The position numbers and the translations under genes are program-made. 64,000 nucleotides of DNA. Source: Fusarium oxysporum f. sp. lycopersici 4287. Taxonomy: Eukaryota; Ascomycota; Sordariomycetes; Hypocreales; Nectriaceae. The DNA lies in contig NC_030989.1 in the NCBI RefSeq assembly GCF_000149955.1, positions 1,348,552 through 1,412,551 of the forward strand, given 5' to 3'. The notes beneath the pieces are model-generated. The model was not told the origin of the DNA, made no database searches, and saw only the letters and a list, made by a program, of their open reading frames with translations. This document shows, piece by piece, positions 10,154 through 21,948 of the stretch (positions within the stretch are counted from its first letter, which is position 1; each line of letters begins with the position of its first letter).

Positions 10154-12410
10154 TTACTCATCATCTTCATCATCCCAGTCACTGCTCACATCGGCCCAGC
10201 CCGCCATGTATCGCTCACCACCAAAATCTCCGATTTGTCTGAAGTACCGAGCCCGAGCTTCATCCTCCTGCCACTGACGTACGATAGAATCGTCAGACGC
10301 GCTGACTAATTTGCCATCGTAACTCCAGCTGACGTTTGAAACTTCACGTTGATGGCCATGGACGAGAGCTGTGCCATTGCGGAAGATGGGGATTGTGGAG
10401 GAGGTGGGTTCAGTGCCTGCGGCAGATGAGAATGAGCGGGAGGGTGTAGGTGCAGATCCAGGTGGATCAAGGAGGTGAGCGCGCTGGGCACAAGCAGACC
10501 GAAGATATCGCTCGTCTGTGGGGAAGAGCACGACTGAAGACTCAGAGCTACCCACTGCAAGGAGGTCGGATGAGTGGGAGAGGCCCTTGGGTCGCATTCT
10601 GCACTTGACAAAAAATGTTCGTGCTGCGAAAGAGTCATGCTTGAAACCATAAAGAGGTCCTAGGCCTTGGGCTGCGATGGGTCTCCTCTTAGTGGCGAGG
10701 TCTTTGAGCTCAGGAGCGTGACCAAGCATGAGATGAGACATGGAGTAAGCGTATATGGTGTTATCTTTGCACACTGCGTACATACGGGCGGCATCACTGC
10801 TGAGAGACAGAGAGGTGATACCATATGAACGCCAGGCGTGGTTGGAGGGGACGGTGGTAGCTGAGAGAGGTGTGCTCTTGTCTTGGTGACGACGGTTGAT
10901 GTACCGAAGATCCCAGAGCTTGACAACAGCTTCGGCCTCAGAAGCGGAGAGTAAAAGATGTTCACGACCAGCGGGAAGCCATTGGATTGCAGTAACGGAA
11001 GCAGGAGAGGTCTTACCATGGGCAGTACGCTCATGGGTGTTGTCAAGAGTGTTCACGGTCGAGGCCTGGAATGGTCTAATGGTCTCATCTCGAACAGTGA
11101 CGGTTCGACGACCTGTCTCGCTGCTACTGATCGTTGAGAAACTTCTCACATGAGAATGAGGGCATCTCAAATCCCATAGACGAATTCGGCCAGCCTTGTC
11201 TGATGTTGTCAATACGTTGCCAATAGATTGGCCCTTCTGCCAAGCGATCTGTCGGGTCGAGTTATAATGACCATCTGCGAGTCTAGCGGCAATAGACTTG
11301 GTCGTAACATCCATAATCAGAGCTGCATCACCAGCTGTAGTCGCAAGACGCATATCATCTTGGGAAAAGTCCATATCCCAGATGGCATTGTCATGAACCG
11401 AGTGAACACCCAAGTCCTTTTCCTCGTTGGGATCATCGTTTGGAGAAGTGTCGAAGAACCTAACACAACCTTCTTCATCACCGACAGCCGTCACGGGGGC
11501 ATTGTGAGTGCTTGTAAGGCAGAAGGGGATGGTACGGCTGCCACTAGGAGTTAGACATTCATAAGAATCGATGCAGCGGCTGTGAAACCTTGCTGTCTCG
11601 GCTCGAGGGTCGCATGCTGGTGTGTGAAGATATGTTTGACCAGTTGAATATCCAAGTCCATGCTCTCGGTTGAGTAATTGTGATGCAACGCCTCTATTGC
11701 CGAATTTTCGAATTGGCCTAGGTGCGTAGTTGGCTAGCTCCTAGTGATGATGTCAGTGACGCCAGGGGCTCTGGGGATAATGACATACGTTATCAGGTTG
11801 AGGTTCCTCGGTGATGCTGGGTGTATTAACGAGAAAAGGTGACTTTTTAAGTGTTCGAGCAACTCCACGGCTAGTCCTGAAGAAATTGCTCTGATGTGGT
11901 GTAAGTAGAGATCGCATAAGCAATTTCAGACCAAGCCAAACTTACCAGGGTAGCTTTTCTATAGCTATCAAGACTCTCCAGACTAATTTGGCTTTCTGAC
12001 ATTTGAATTTCATTATCATTGCCTGGAAGTGTGTTGCTTGAAGTAGTTATGGTACTGAATCGAAGTGGTGGCATATCATCCAAGTTCAATGTTGGCCTCT
12101 TGAAGACAGCCTCATCACCCGAAGCTTCGGCCTGAAGCTTTCTCTTCCGTGATTCATCCTGGAATCTATCACTTGGAGAAGAAGGTAAAATAGGATCACT
12201 ATGAAGAAGCGATTGGGGCGAAATGGGCTGCTGGTTAGTATCGGACTCGTCCAAGCTCCCAAGAGCAGTTCTGAACTTTGGCAACGGCTGAGTCTGAAAC
12301 TGTCTTGGTTGCCAGAAGCGATTAAAGCGACGAGGTGTTATCGAGGGTGTTCCTTTTGGTCGTGACGATGACGCAGGCGTTGGAAGGGTATCTGGGCCAT
12401 CGGAGGACAT
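10154..12410 (-). CDS. CDT2: Cdt2/DTL-type WD40 substrate receptor of CRL4
   Basis: Three exons, 12410-11946, 11890-11789 and 11740-10154, all in phase 0, encode 717 residues. The start is the ATG at 12410; codons upstream in the same frame lack an ATG. The first 190 residues are Ser/Pro/Thr-rich and disordered. A WD40 propeller follows, with clear blades such as HDNAIWDMDFSQDDMRLATT. Two WDLR motifs (about residues 378-381 and 465-468) match the WDXR sequence by which DCAF proteins contact DDB1. In the known Cdt2 pathway, CRL4-Cdt2 recognises PCNA-bound degrons and destroys Cdt1 and related proteins in S phase. The C-terminus is acidic (WDDEDDE). A CGCG cluster lies upstream (see the separate entry). 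Another DCAF is possible, but blade content and leader favour Cdt2. Confidence 0.8.
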
Positions 12411-12673
12411 GGCAGGCAACGATGCCCTGTTGAAGCCGCGAGAGGCTGGGAAGTCGGGTCTGACGATATATGGTGGCGAAGAGGTCACAGTTCACGAATT
12501 GATGAGACGAATATTTGCAGAGACGTAGATCAGAACATGTCGAAAATTGAATATGGTGGAAAGAAGAGGCTCCAATTGCAGATTTAGTTTGGTTGCCAGA
12601 GGAGCCAAAAGGCCGGGCTGGGATGGGGTTGAAGCGAGACGAGAGTGGACCATGCCAATGTCATAGGCCAAAG

Positions 12674-12721
12674 ACGCGGTCGCGAAACCGCGGAGCGTGT
12701 AAATGGGCGATGTTCTCGCGT
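12674..12721. promoter_or_regulatory. Cluster of CGCG motifs, MBF/E2F-like
   Basis: Within 48 bases lie ACGCG (12674), TCGCGAAA (12680), CCGCGG (12688) and CTCGCGT (12715). ACGCG and CGCGAAA are the core sequences bound by MBF/SBF-type Swi6-Mbp1 factors in fungi and are similar to E2F sites. The cluster is 264-311 bases upstream of the CDT2 start codon. Binding is inferred from motif form only. Confidence 0.5.
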
Positions 12722-13713
12722 AAAATGGCTTTCCTAGTAGCGCCACAGTTGGGCAAGACGTCAGTGCAGCTAGCCGACGTCAGCTGTGGCTCAAAGCTCT
12801 CTAGCTGCAAGGGTCAACGATGCGGATGTGGCGACTCCCGCTTTTGGCGGTGGCTGCAGAACTGGATTTTCTTTTTTTCCCCTGAATATGATATCTTTTG
12901 AATGATCATTTTAACACAAGACATTTCATAAATCACGGCTTCGCAGGGGGTCGTTGACGTGATGAGAAGCAATCGAGTCATAACTAGATTTCAAGCGAAA
13001 ACGGGCAATAAAGAATTGAGTTGTTGAGTCACGCTTTGAACGGGACTTGAAGGCAGTTCAAATGATGAGAGCCGTGATATTCTCCACTATCAGCGGGCCC
13101 ATCCCCCGGAATTTTGAACTCGTATGCAAGGATAGAAGCAGTCTCGTGAATGATGCCATCAGTGATTACTGCAGGTACTTCATACTATAAAACATGTATT
13201 TTAGGTACATACATATGTGTGGTACCTAGCACAGCATATGACAACTCATCAGCACCAATAGCTTTCATGCACTATCGTAGCCATCTCACGTTGGTTCTAT
13301 CAGTCAAATCCTCAAATCCTTTAATCCTTTAAAGTGCCCCTATTTTCACTCATCCCCATTGGCCGCTCTCCCCCTCCCTCTCAGCCTTGTCTTACCTCTA
13401 ACCTGGGCTTGTCTCCCGCCAAAGCCGATGGCCCGTTCACCGATAGCCACTCCTGGCATCCACTGGAAGAAGCAACGCAACCCTTGAGAGTTCCAAGGCC
13501 AATGGTGTCATCCCTCACCATTATCACTCTCTCACAATCACTGTCCTCCCGTCTCCGTAATACGCAATCCCTTATTTTTCTCCAGGCATTTTTCTCCCTA
13601 CACCTCTCTGTTATTATTCTTTCTCGCAACTGTCCTCCCTCTTGACCTATCTGTTTTGTTTTTTTTTCCCCCTCCGGGCCAGATTGATTTCTTTGCGCGC
13701 ACAAGGCAAAATC
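12722..13713. other. Divergent promoter region CDT2/DUG3
   Basis: Shared upstream region of two head-to-head genes. 13330-13680 is a C/T-rich plus-strand leader with a T/C tract at 13655-13680, typical of fungal core promoters. No gene supported. Confidence 0.55.
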
Positions 13714-15373
13714 ATGTGCCGTTTTCTGGTGAGTCCCCTATAATCAAGATCCCTTATCTATACCTCCGAAGCCGGCTTCTTGGTCGCACGCAGAACACAG
13801 TACTGACACCGTAACTCTTTCAGGTCTACAAAGGGAGTGACGAGATTCTTCTATCAAAGCTGATTCTCGATCCGACTCATTCTATTCTCAAACAATCATT
13901 TGATTCTCGGTTGCGTCTCGTGGGTCAACCCCAATTTCTTTGACCGACAATCCAAGGAACGTCATATCATAACTGACACATATAACTATCTACAGGATAC
14001 GAGACGAGGTCAGAACAACGCAGATGGCTTCGGCATAGGCTTCTACACCGATCCTAAGCTTGGCTCAGCGCCTTGCCTTTTCACATCGACCATTCCCGCC
14101 TGGAATTGCACCAATCTGCAGCGAATCGCTTCAAAGACCGCCTCCCGCCTAATCTTTGGCCATGTTCGTGCCACGACCGAAGGTTCCCTAAGCGAAGACA
14201 ACTGTCACCCTTTCACACACGGTAGTCTGATGTGGATGCACAATGGCGGTCTGGGTGGATGGAAATACATCAAGCGTCGCCTTGGCGAGCGTCTCGCTGA
14301 CAAGTGGTATTTGGGCGTCAAAGGCGGAACGGATAGCGAGTGGGCATTTGCCCTCTTCCTCGATACTCTTGAGCGACTTGGCCACGACCCAAGCGCTTGC
14401 CCCGAAACTGGCTTTGGTCCGACTATTCTTCGAGAGGCTATGAAGCGCACAATCGCGCAGATTAACGAGATGACCGATGCGATTCCCGAAAGTATACTGC
14501 AGAATGAGGATGTCGATACCAGAAGTTTGCTCAACTTTGCTGTCACCGATGGTCATAGCGTGATCTGCACTCGATACATTAGCAGTTCCAAGGATGAGGC
14601 GGCCAGCTTATACTATTCTTCCGGAACCCAATGGACAACACGAACACAATCTGCAAGTGACAAGCAATACCAGATGGAACGCAAGGATCGGGGCGCTGAC
14701 ATTGTACTTGTTGCAAGCGAACCCCTGACGTTTGAGAGAGGTATGCAAAATGCTCTGGGTATTGAAGGGGAGGGGCTGACTCGAAGCAGAGAATTGGGTC
14801 AACGTACCAACAAATTCCATCTTGACAATCCACAGACAGACCGTCATGGTCCATCCGATAATCGACAAGTACTACGAACGTGATCCGCACCACGTTCGCT
14901 CCAGTGCATTTGTCCAGGCTAAGGGACTTACATCAAATGAGAAGAACCGAAGTGACGTTGCTAGTCCTGCGGGAGTTGATCGGCAGCAACAGGAGCTTGA
15001 TGGTTACCGCAAGATGATGACAGGCACTCTCAACTTTGGCCCACCTAGGAGCCTCAGTCCCGATATGTGCCGTCAGACCAGAAAGGTAGCTCCTGTGTGT
15101 GAGTCGATACCTGTGCCTCAACCACAAGCGCAGCCTCCACCTGCACAGACAACCCCGCCAAGTGAACAAGGCAACAAACCAGCCCCAGCGCAGGGAAACA
15201 TCAAAGTTAAGAGACGATCTGTTCAGCTGCTGGATGGCAACCAAGGCCAAAGTTCAAACGATTACGATCAAATCTCGGATACAGAAGAGCCAACGAGGGC
15301 AGATGTGCATAATCCCAGGAAGCTTTCGCGGTATTTCCCTGAACTGACGCTCGCATCGCATGCGGGGTCTTAA
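13714..15373 (+). CDS. DUG3: Glutamine amidotransferase Dug3, glutathione degradation
   Basis: Four exons: 13714-13728, 13824-13919, 13996-14740 and 14790-15373, giving 479 residues. The first exon is only five codons (MCRFL) and supplies the nucleophile Cys2 of a class II amidotransferase, so the start is unambiguous. Conserved segments in order are RLRL/DTRRGQNNADGFGIGFY, HVRATTEG, NCHPF, MHNGG and GGTDSEW. In yeast, Dug3 works with Dug1 and Dug2 in the cytosol to split glutathione independently of gamma-glutamyl transpeptidase. The last intron is placed so that ENWVNVPTNSILTI follows LTFER, as the family requires. The C-terminal 120 residues are Pro/Gln-rich and disordered, longer than in yeast. 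Confidence 0.92.
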
Positions 15374-16165
15374 AAGGAGGGGAGGGGAAGGCTGGGGAAT
15401 AAGGCAAGGTAATCTGGGAAAATGGCATGATAGAAGGGGTCTAGGGGGTGCGAGACTTGGTTTGAGTTTATTTTATGACCGTGTGTGCTTGGGCATTGCA
15501 CCGAATATCTCGGCGCTTGTGGCATGGTGTTGAGGTGTGAAATTCAGTGTACTCTAGATTGGCATTTCGGAATTGTTTTTTTTTTTTTTCTCTCTCTCTC
15601 TCTTTACTTTCATGGATACCCTCGTATCGAAATCACCATATCGAGTCATAAGAACAAAATGGGAATCAAAGTTTACTGTACGACAACGCCTCTATGTTTA
15701 AGGGACTCGGTTAACATGGTGACAGATGCGTTTAATTTCTAGGCACCAATGGCTTTTGCCGTCTCTCCGTCAAGCCAGAGTGCTCATTCGCTGTCACTCG
15801 CCCCTTTCACGGACAAATATGCGTGAGAGTTCAACAGCTTCCGCACAATATCATGAACAGCACACACAGGCAAGCCATACTGTTGAGGCACTGGCAAATA
15901 GGGAAAATTACGTGGTGGCGATGACTTCAGAGGCAGTGTGTTGCTCTATGGCTACTTCCAAACGAGACTTGCCCTCGACGATGACGACCGATTCAACTGT
16001 AACTACCTTACCTTAACTGCCAAAGGACGTTTTGCGTAGCTCAAGTCACGAAGGCGATACCTATCAACGCTTTTGAAACTCTACGGTGCTTCTTCAAATC
16101 TACTTAAACAACGTGAAGCTCTCATCATCATACCTTTTCCTCTTTCCCCTCCCTATACGACGCGT
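15374..16165. other. Intergenic with T/CT microsatellite
   Basis: 3' flank of DUG3 and promoter of the next gene. A run of 14 T followed by a CT dinucleotide repeat occupies 15576-15604. The frame at 15726-16016 lacks any recognisable pattern and was not called. Confidence 0.55.
15576..15604. repeat. Poly-T plus (CT)n microsatellite
   Basis: Fourteen consecutive T then about seven CT units, seen directly. Possibly in the DUG3 3' untranslated region. Confidence 0.9.
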
Positions 16166-17069
16166 ATGACTGAACAACGAGGGACACTGAGCGACGATAT
16201 GCCTTGCGGTGTCGCTATCATTCGATACGAGCAATGCCTGCACAAGCTCCTCTTCAAGGTCGGATGCACTCAAGCTTGCAAAGGCCTCTGTCCCCCATCG
16301 CGTCAAAGAGTCCTCGTCGTCACTAGTTACCTCTGGCTCTGTGAGGACTGTCACAAACGTGAATTTAACACAGAACTCGTTGAGCGATACCACAAATGGA
16401 CAAATCTCCAGCGCGGAGTCCCCCTGGACTACCCCCCCGAGCAACAGAGAATGTTGAGCATCGTATTGCAGAACCGAGAGTGCCTTGACAACGCGTTCCG
16501 CGAGAGTGTCCGCGCCATGAAGCTCGAGGAGATCCAGTGGGTGGCAGAGTGGACGTATGAGTATGGTCTTATGCTGTACGATGTAACGGTCGCGAGGAAA
16601 TGGAATCGAAGCAAGGCTATGAGGAGGATAGACCAGTTGAGGAGCTTGCGTCTTTGGGATCTTGTCGTGATCAAAGATGGTCTACGATGTTCTAAGGAGC
16701 TCTTCGAGGACCAGCCAGAGGAAACTTACTGGACGATCAGTGGTGAGTAAAGCCTTCAGGGGTATTACAGAGGAGAGAAGCTGACTTGGCCCAGAACAGT
16801 TCGCCGAGCAACATTATGACCGAGCATGCGAGGTACAGCTCCCTGAGCCAAGTCGACCACAGCCCCCTTTGTTTTCTGAGATTGAGAATACACCTGAGAC
16901 AAAGGAAAGCGTCGAGTCCCCGGACATGATGGACTGGGTCCACGATGGCGAGGATGATGATGACGAGGACCCCATAACTGAGCAACCTCCTACATCACAG
17001 CCACTCCTTGACGAACAACTCCATGACACTGCTGCAACAACGACTACCTACGTCTCGCTGAACCGGTAG
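16166..17069 (+). CDS. Hypothetical protein with N-terminal Cys/His cluster
   Basis: Two exons, 16166-16742 and 16795-17069, encode 283 residues; the junction reads TIS/EQFAEQHYD with matching phases and a 52-base intron. I do not recognise the family. Residues 14-70 contain spaced cysteines (YEQC, GCTQACKGLC, WLCEDCH), which could bind zinc, though the spacing matches no finger I can name. The middle is helical with aromatic residues (WVAEWTYEYGLMLYD). The second exon is acidic and disordered, with a run of Asp and Glu (DGEDDDDED). Many such proteins in Fusarium are genus-restricted. No signal peptide or membrane segment is seen, so an intracellular location is likely. Splice and frame evidence support a real gene; function is unknown. 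Confidence 0.65.
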
Positions 17070-18307
17070 TTGCACCCTAGGTACCAAGCAGGCGGGCCTC
17101 GAGGAGGAGACCCGATGCTCTGGTCGGCAGACGCGGTTATCAACTTTGATTAAGATGCCGTAACACAAACTCCCCAGCCGTTACGATACACCCACGGCCA
17201 CAACACAACCCACGCTCTCGCCCGCATCATTCTGTATGTGCATGGTTTCAAGTAAGAGGCATAGGAAATCGAAACTATTCTCAGATTGATAGCGTACATG
17301 TGATTGCGGGCGTAACGTTGAATCTAACCCCATGACAACTCCACGTTAGTTGGTCGTACCCATCTGTTTTGCACTTCCACCCCTTCCCTGATAGTTCATT
17401 TCTCATTTCTAGATGTATTCTTTTAATGTCTTACACCCCATCCCACCCTATCCCGTCCTAATCACCACAAAGGAACCCAACCCAAATTGTGTTTGACCTA
17501 CCTCGTCGGGAATAGCATCAATCTCAGAATGACAAACCTCATCAGCCTCAGGTTTAGTCTGCCCTGTATGCACACCACCCCCCATCTCCCCCAGCCTGGG
17601 CCATGTCTGTTTTCACTCCTGAAACCAGCATTAGCTATGCCTTTTTTTTCCTTTGATCGTTCGCCGTTCTCACCGAAGCCATCCCCCCCATCCTTGTACA
17701 CTACCAGCAAGGCTCAGCAGGATTGTTACATGTCGTGGCGTTTTGCCCACCCCTACTAGCTCCAGGAGACAAGGCCGAATGGATGTGGAGAGAAGGGAGG
17801 ATCCTTTTAGCTTTTTGGATTTTGCTTGTGATGTTACGTTGAGGAGGGAGATCGCTGACTAGGATATGTTTCTGCGTTTGACTGTCTCCGTTCTCGATCA
17901 TAATAAAACCCTCTTACGACTACATATACCTGGATGTGGGAATAAGCATTGCAATAGCCTTGCAATCTCCATTTGAAGTTGCATTGACTGATTATCATAC
18001 TGTTGCATGTCTCATTCCAAGTGACAGCGCAACGTGGTGCAAGGTGGTATCCCGGTGTAGAATACGTAACTATATCACCATGCATCTGTCGTTTACACAA
18101 CAAGTACTACCGTACCGGTACTTGACAGAGTTCAAGCAACTTACAAGGGACCCATCCCAACTCCATTACCGTAAATCATCCCCAATGTCGATCATTGAAC
18201 CCATTCCCATTCCCATCCCCACACTCACACTTTCAAACTCTGGCTTGAATCGGCCAAAAAAATATCTGATAGTGGGTTAGACATCGTCTTGTCTCAATCT
18301 TAACCAA
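17070..18307. other. Intergenic, convergent 3' ends
   Basis: 1.24 kb between convergent genes. It is C-rich in places (17340-17700), with only short chance frames. Nothing supported. Confidence 0.5.
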
Positions 18308-21300
18308 TCAACGATCTAACCGCGCCTTATCAATCCTCTTCCAGCTGTGCTCTTGTAAAAGCCCTTCACCTTCGGCCGGCTCCGCCAGGTACAGCGGAGT
18401 CAACCCGCGGTGGCGCCGCTGCAAGCCAGACTCTAACCTTTCGCTTTTAGNNNNNNNNNNNNNNNNNNNNNNNNNNNNNNNNNNNNNNNNNNNNNNNNNN
18501 NNNNNNNNNNNNNNNNNNNNNNNNNNNNNNNNNNNNNNNNNNNNNNNNNNNNNNNNNNNNNNNNNNNNNNNNNNNNNNNNNNNNNNNNNNNNNNNNNNNN
18601 NNNNNNNNNNNNNNNNNNNNNNNNNNNNNNNNNNNNNNNNNNNNNNNNNNNNNNNNNNNNNNNNNNNNNNNNNNNNNNNNNNNNNNNNNNNNNNNNNNNN
18701 NNNNNNNNNNNNNNNNNNNNNNNNNNNNNNNNNNNNNNNNNNNNNNNNNNNNNNNNNNNNNNNNNNNNNNNNNNNNNNNNNNNNNNNNNNNNNNNNNNNN
18801 NNNNNNNNNNNNNNNNNNNNNNNNNNNNNNNNNNNNNNNNNNNNNNNNNNNNNNNNNNNNNNNNNNNNNNNNNNNNNNNNNNNNNNNNNNNNNNNNNNNN
18901 NNNNNNNNNNNNNNNNNNNNNNNNNNNNNNNNNNNNNNNNNNNNNNNNNNNNNNNNNNNNNNNNNNNNNNNNNNNNNNNNNNNNNNNNNNNNNNNNNNNN
19001 NNNNNNNNNNNNNNNNNNNNNNNNNNNNNNNNNNNNNNNNNNNNNNNNNNNNNNNNNNNNNNNNNNNNNNNNNNNNNNNNNNNNNNNNNNNNNNNNNNNN
19101 NNNNNNNNNNNNNNNNNNNNNNNNNNNNNNNNNNNNNNNNNNNNNNNNNNNNNNNNNNNNNNNNNNNNNNNNNNNNNNNNNNNNNNNNNNNNNNNNNNNN
19201 NNNNNNNNNNNNNNNNNNNNNNNNNNNNNNNNNNNNNNNNNNNNNNNNNNNNNNNNNNNNNNNNNNNNNNNNNNNNNNNNNNNNNNNNNNNNNNNNNNNN
19301 NNNNNNNNNNNNNNNNNNNNNNNNNNNNNNNNNNNNNNNNNNNNNNNNNNNNNNNNNNNNNNNNNNNNNNNNNNNNNNNNNNNNNNNNNNNNNNNNNNNN
19401 NNNNNNNNNNAACGAAAAGGGGCCAGAGTAGAAACTTCTCGGCGCTACTTCCTGTGTCCAGGTTCGTTGCGTAATAGACCACCTGGCTGACAAGGCTCTG
19501 GATGCTCTGGTGGCCTGAAGGTAACGATGGGCTCACTAGTCGCTCCGTGTATAATAGGGCGGCATAGCGGAAAGCCTCAGAGAGGGATTCCAGGTCTCGT
19601 AGTTGACCCTGTGTACAGGGCTCAGGAAGTGAGGCGCTGACCCTGGAAGCATCGAAGTTCCAATTTTGGAGGGCTAGCCGTGCTTCTTTCCACTCATGCC
19701 AAAATAGGGAGCGACCTTCTTCGTAAGACGTGGCCGGGGCACTTGTTGGCGCAGCTCGATCCTCGTGGATTCCCGTGTTTGATCGCCCATCACCGAGACC
19801 ATGGCTAGTGACACTGCTCATGTCTCCTATCTGATCGTTCACATTAAACCCTGTGAGAGATTCTCGCCGAGCGTGACCTAGTGGGGAGATGTAAGACAAG
19901 GACGGTGATCGTTCAGGTACTTCATGAGTTCCATATGCGGCAGCTGGTTTTCGTACGGAGCGATTCTGAGACAATAGATTCAGGCGTCCGAGTCTGCTAA
20001 TGGTCTTGAAGAGCTCGCGGTCACACCCCACCAGGTTCTCGGCTCCAACAGGCAAGAGTTGAGAGTCTGACACCCCACTGAAACCGGGATACACTTGGGA
20101 CTCGCGCTCGTTGATGCTGGCAGAAATGGCGTCAAAGTAGTTGAAAATAGCCTCCATCCAGGCAGAATTGCTAGATGTTGCAAGATGCTGAGTTCGAAGA
20201 GCAAGAATCTTGCTGACACCAGCAAACTGAGTATGGAATTTGGCGATACCGGACTCAACCATGCGGTAATGACACAGTAGGAGGATCGTAGCAAGGACTG
20301 AATCGTGAATTGCTTTGGTCCGGTCGTTGAGTTGTTCGTTTAATAGGTGCACAGCCAGGTTACGGTGTTGGTATTCCTCGGCGAGGGACAGGTCGTCGGG
20401 CTGAGTGTCTGCCATGGCTTCGGCGGCATGTTTGTCAGCCATCAACTTCTCAGAAAGATCTCGTGTATCACGTCCGAGACTCAGTTTCCTCTTCATGCGG
20501 AGATTGCAGGATGCAAGAGCACAAATTGCATGGCTCAAACTCTGGCTGTTTACAGCTAGTCGCAGAATATGGTCTCGAAATGGGTTGTGTGGCCCGTCGA
20601 TAAAGACCATGGAGGGACACATGATGTTCTCGTAGTAATCCATGAAAAAGGGCATCTTGGAGATGAGGTCCTGGCTCACATGAACAGAATGATTTTCGGA
20701 AGCGGTTGGCCAACCCGAGGGAGCAAAGTCCGAATGATGAGATTTAACATCTTCATCTTGCATCGATGGAGACTGCCAGGAGATCGGCATCGAGCTGTAG
20801 CTGGCGCCATATGTATCGACTTCAGGCACGCCTGCACACGTTAGAACCAAGGAATTCATTGGTTCCATCTGAGCTTACCGAATGAATCACAATCCCGAAC
20901 CATCCTGTTGCCCATTTGCGAGTCAAAGGTATCGGTATGCGAGTGAAGGCTGGAGCTCATTTCTGAAGGAGCATGGGCGAGGCTGGGGCATGAGGTCGGG
21001 GCGAAGGTCCTTGCGTGTTCGGCGTAGAGGGATGCTGGGGGGCTCTGAGGACCAGGAGAGCTGGTGCCTGTTGTATAGCTGTCGTACATGTAGGACGGGC
21101 TGTGAACATAAGAGACGTCGTCTCTGGTATAAGACTGGCTCATGGGCGATACGTAGCCAACGTCGGGAGTAAGGGGATCGATAGAAGATGAGAGGTTTTC
21201 TGTTACAAGAGGCACCGGGAATCGATGAAGATTTTGTGCTGTTTCTTGAGCGGGAGAATAGTTGACCGCACCCCAGTTTCCTTGGTGGATAGGGGTTGCA

Positions 21301-21773
21301 TGCTCAGGATGGGGGATAGAGAGGTAGTCGTATCCTGCCATGGTAAATGGTGTTGTAGGTGCAGAAGCGACTTGTGTCACTGCAGGAATATCAATAGGGC
21401 CTTGGCGCATCCGGCTGACTTCATCTTCCGTCCCTGAACGAGCAATGGCAGAGCTTCTTGATGATGCAGTCGAGTGTTTTCTAGGTTCACGAGTAACAGG
21501 GGGAGCTTTTGCAATGGGCAGAGACAAGCCACGAAGCTTGCCTCGACTGGCCACGCCAACTCCCCAAGTAAGTTGTGTTTTATAACCAGAACATTCACTG
21601 CCAACCTCGAGACACTGAGAGCAGTATGGTCTTCTACGGTCACACTTGATGTTCTTCTTGGAGCAAGAGAAACAATCATCAGAAGCGCCACCAGCAGGAG
21701 CACGTCTTCTGCGCTTTCGTACTGCAGAGGGATCCTTGACCGTGACGGTCGGTTGTGACATGGCGGCTGTCAT
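18308..21773 (-). CDS. Zn2Cys6 transcription factor (contains assembly gap)
   Basis: Exon 1 runs 21773-20879 and exon 2 from 20831 into the gap; the junction reads DSF/GVPEVDTYGA. Start: ATG at 21773. A basic stretch (RKRRRR) precedes a binuclear zinc cluster with Cys34, 37, 44, 51, 54 and 61 (spacing 2-6-6-2-6). A Ser/Pro/Tyr-rich linker follows. Exon 2 contains MPFFMDYYENIMCPSMV and a helical region typical of the Fungal_trans_2 (PF11951) regulatory domain. Bases 18451-19410 are N. Left of the gap, one frame is open to a stop at 18308-18310 and reads ESGLQRRHRG...SWKRIDKARLDR, a plausible C-terminus. That frame is not the one reached by reading straight through 960 N, so the gap length is wrong or hides an intron. 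Targets are unknown. Confidence 0.82.
18451..19410. other. Assembly gap (960 N)
   Basis: A run of 960 undetermined bases inside the transcription factor gene. The true length is not known. Confidence 0.98.
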
Positions 21774-21864
21774 GTTCGTGAAGTTGAAGGGGTAAAGTGT
21801 GTAAGAGGTGGATGGGTGTTGAGAGAGTTGTCGAGGCCAAGGTATATAGCCAAGTTGAGTCAAG

Positions 21865-21948
21865 TTAATGTGTATGTTGAGAAGAGTCGAGGTGAAGTTG
21901 GTGGTGGAGTAGTGGTACAGTTAAAGAATTTGGATATGAGGAACTCAT
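21865..21948 (-). other. Possible upstream ORF in the transcription factor leader
   Basis: An ATG at 21948 opens a 27-codon frame that stops at 21865, 91 bases before the main start at 21773. The leader here is rich in C, A and T on the coding strand. It acts as a uORF only if the transcript begins upstream of 21948, which the sequence cannot show. Confidence 0.35.

Noticed and set aside
12410..12488. Longer CDT2 start at 12488
   Set aside because: The codon at 12488 is GTG; the first ATG in frame is at 12410.
12492..12653. 53-codon frame upstream of CDT2
   Set aside because: Lies between the CGCG cluster and the CDT2 start, but its position relative to the transcription start is unknown and it has no feature of its own.
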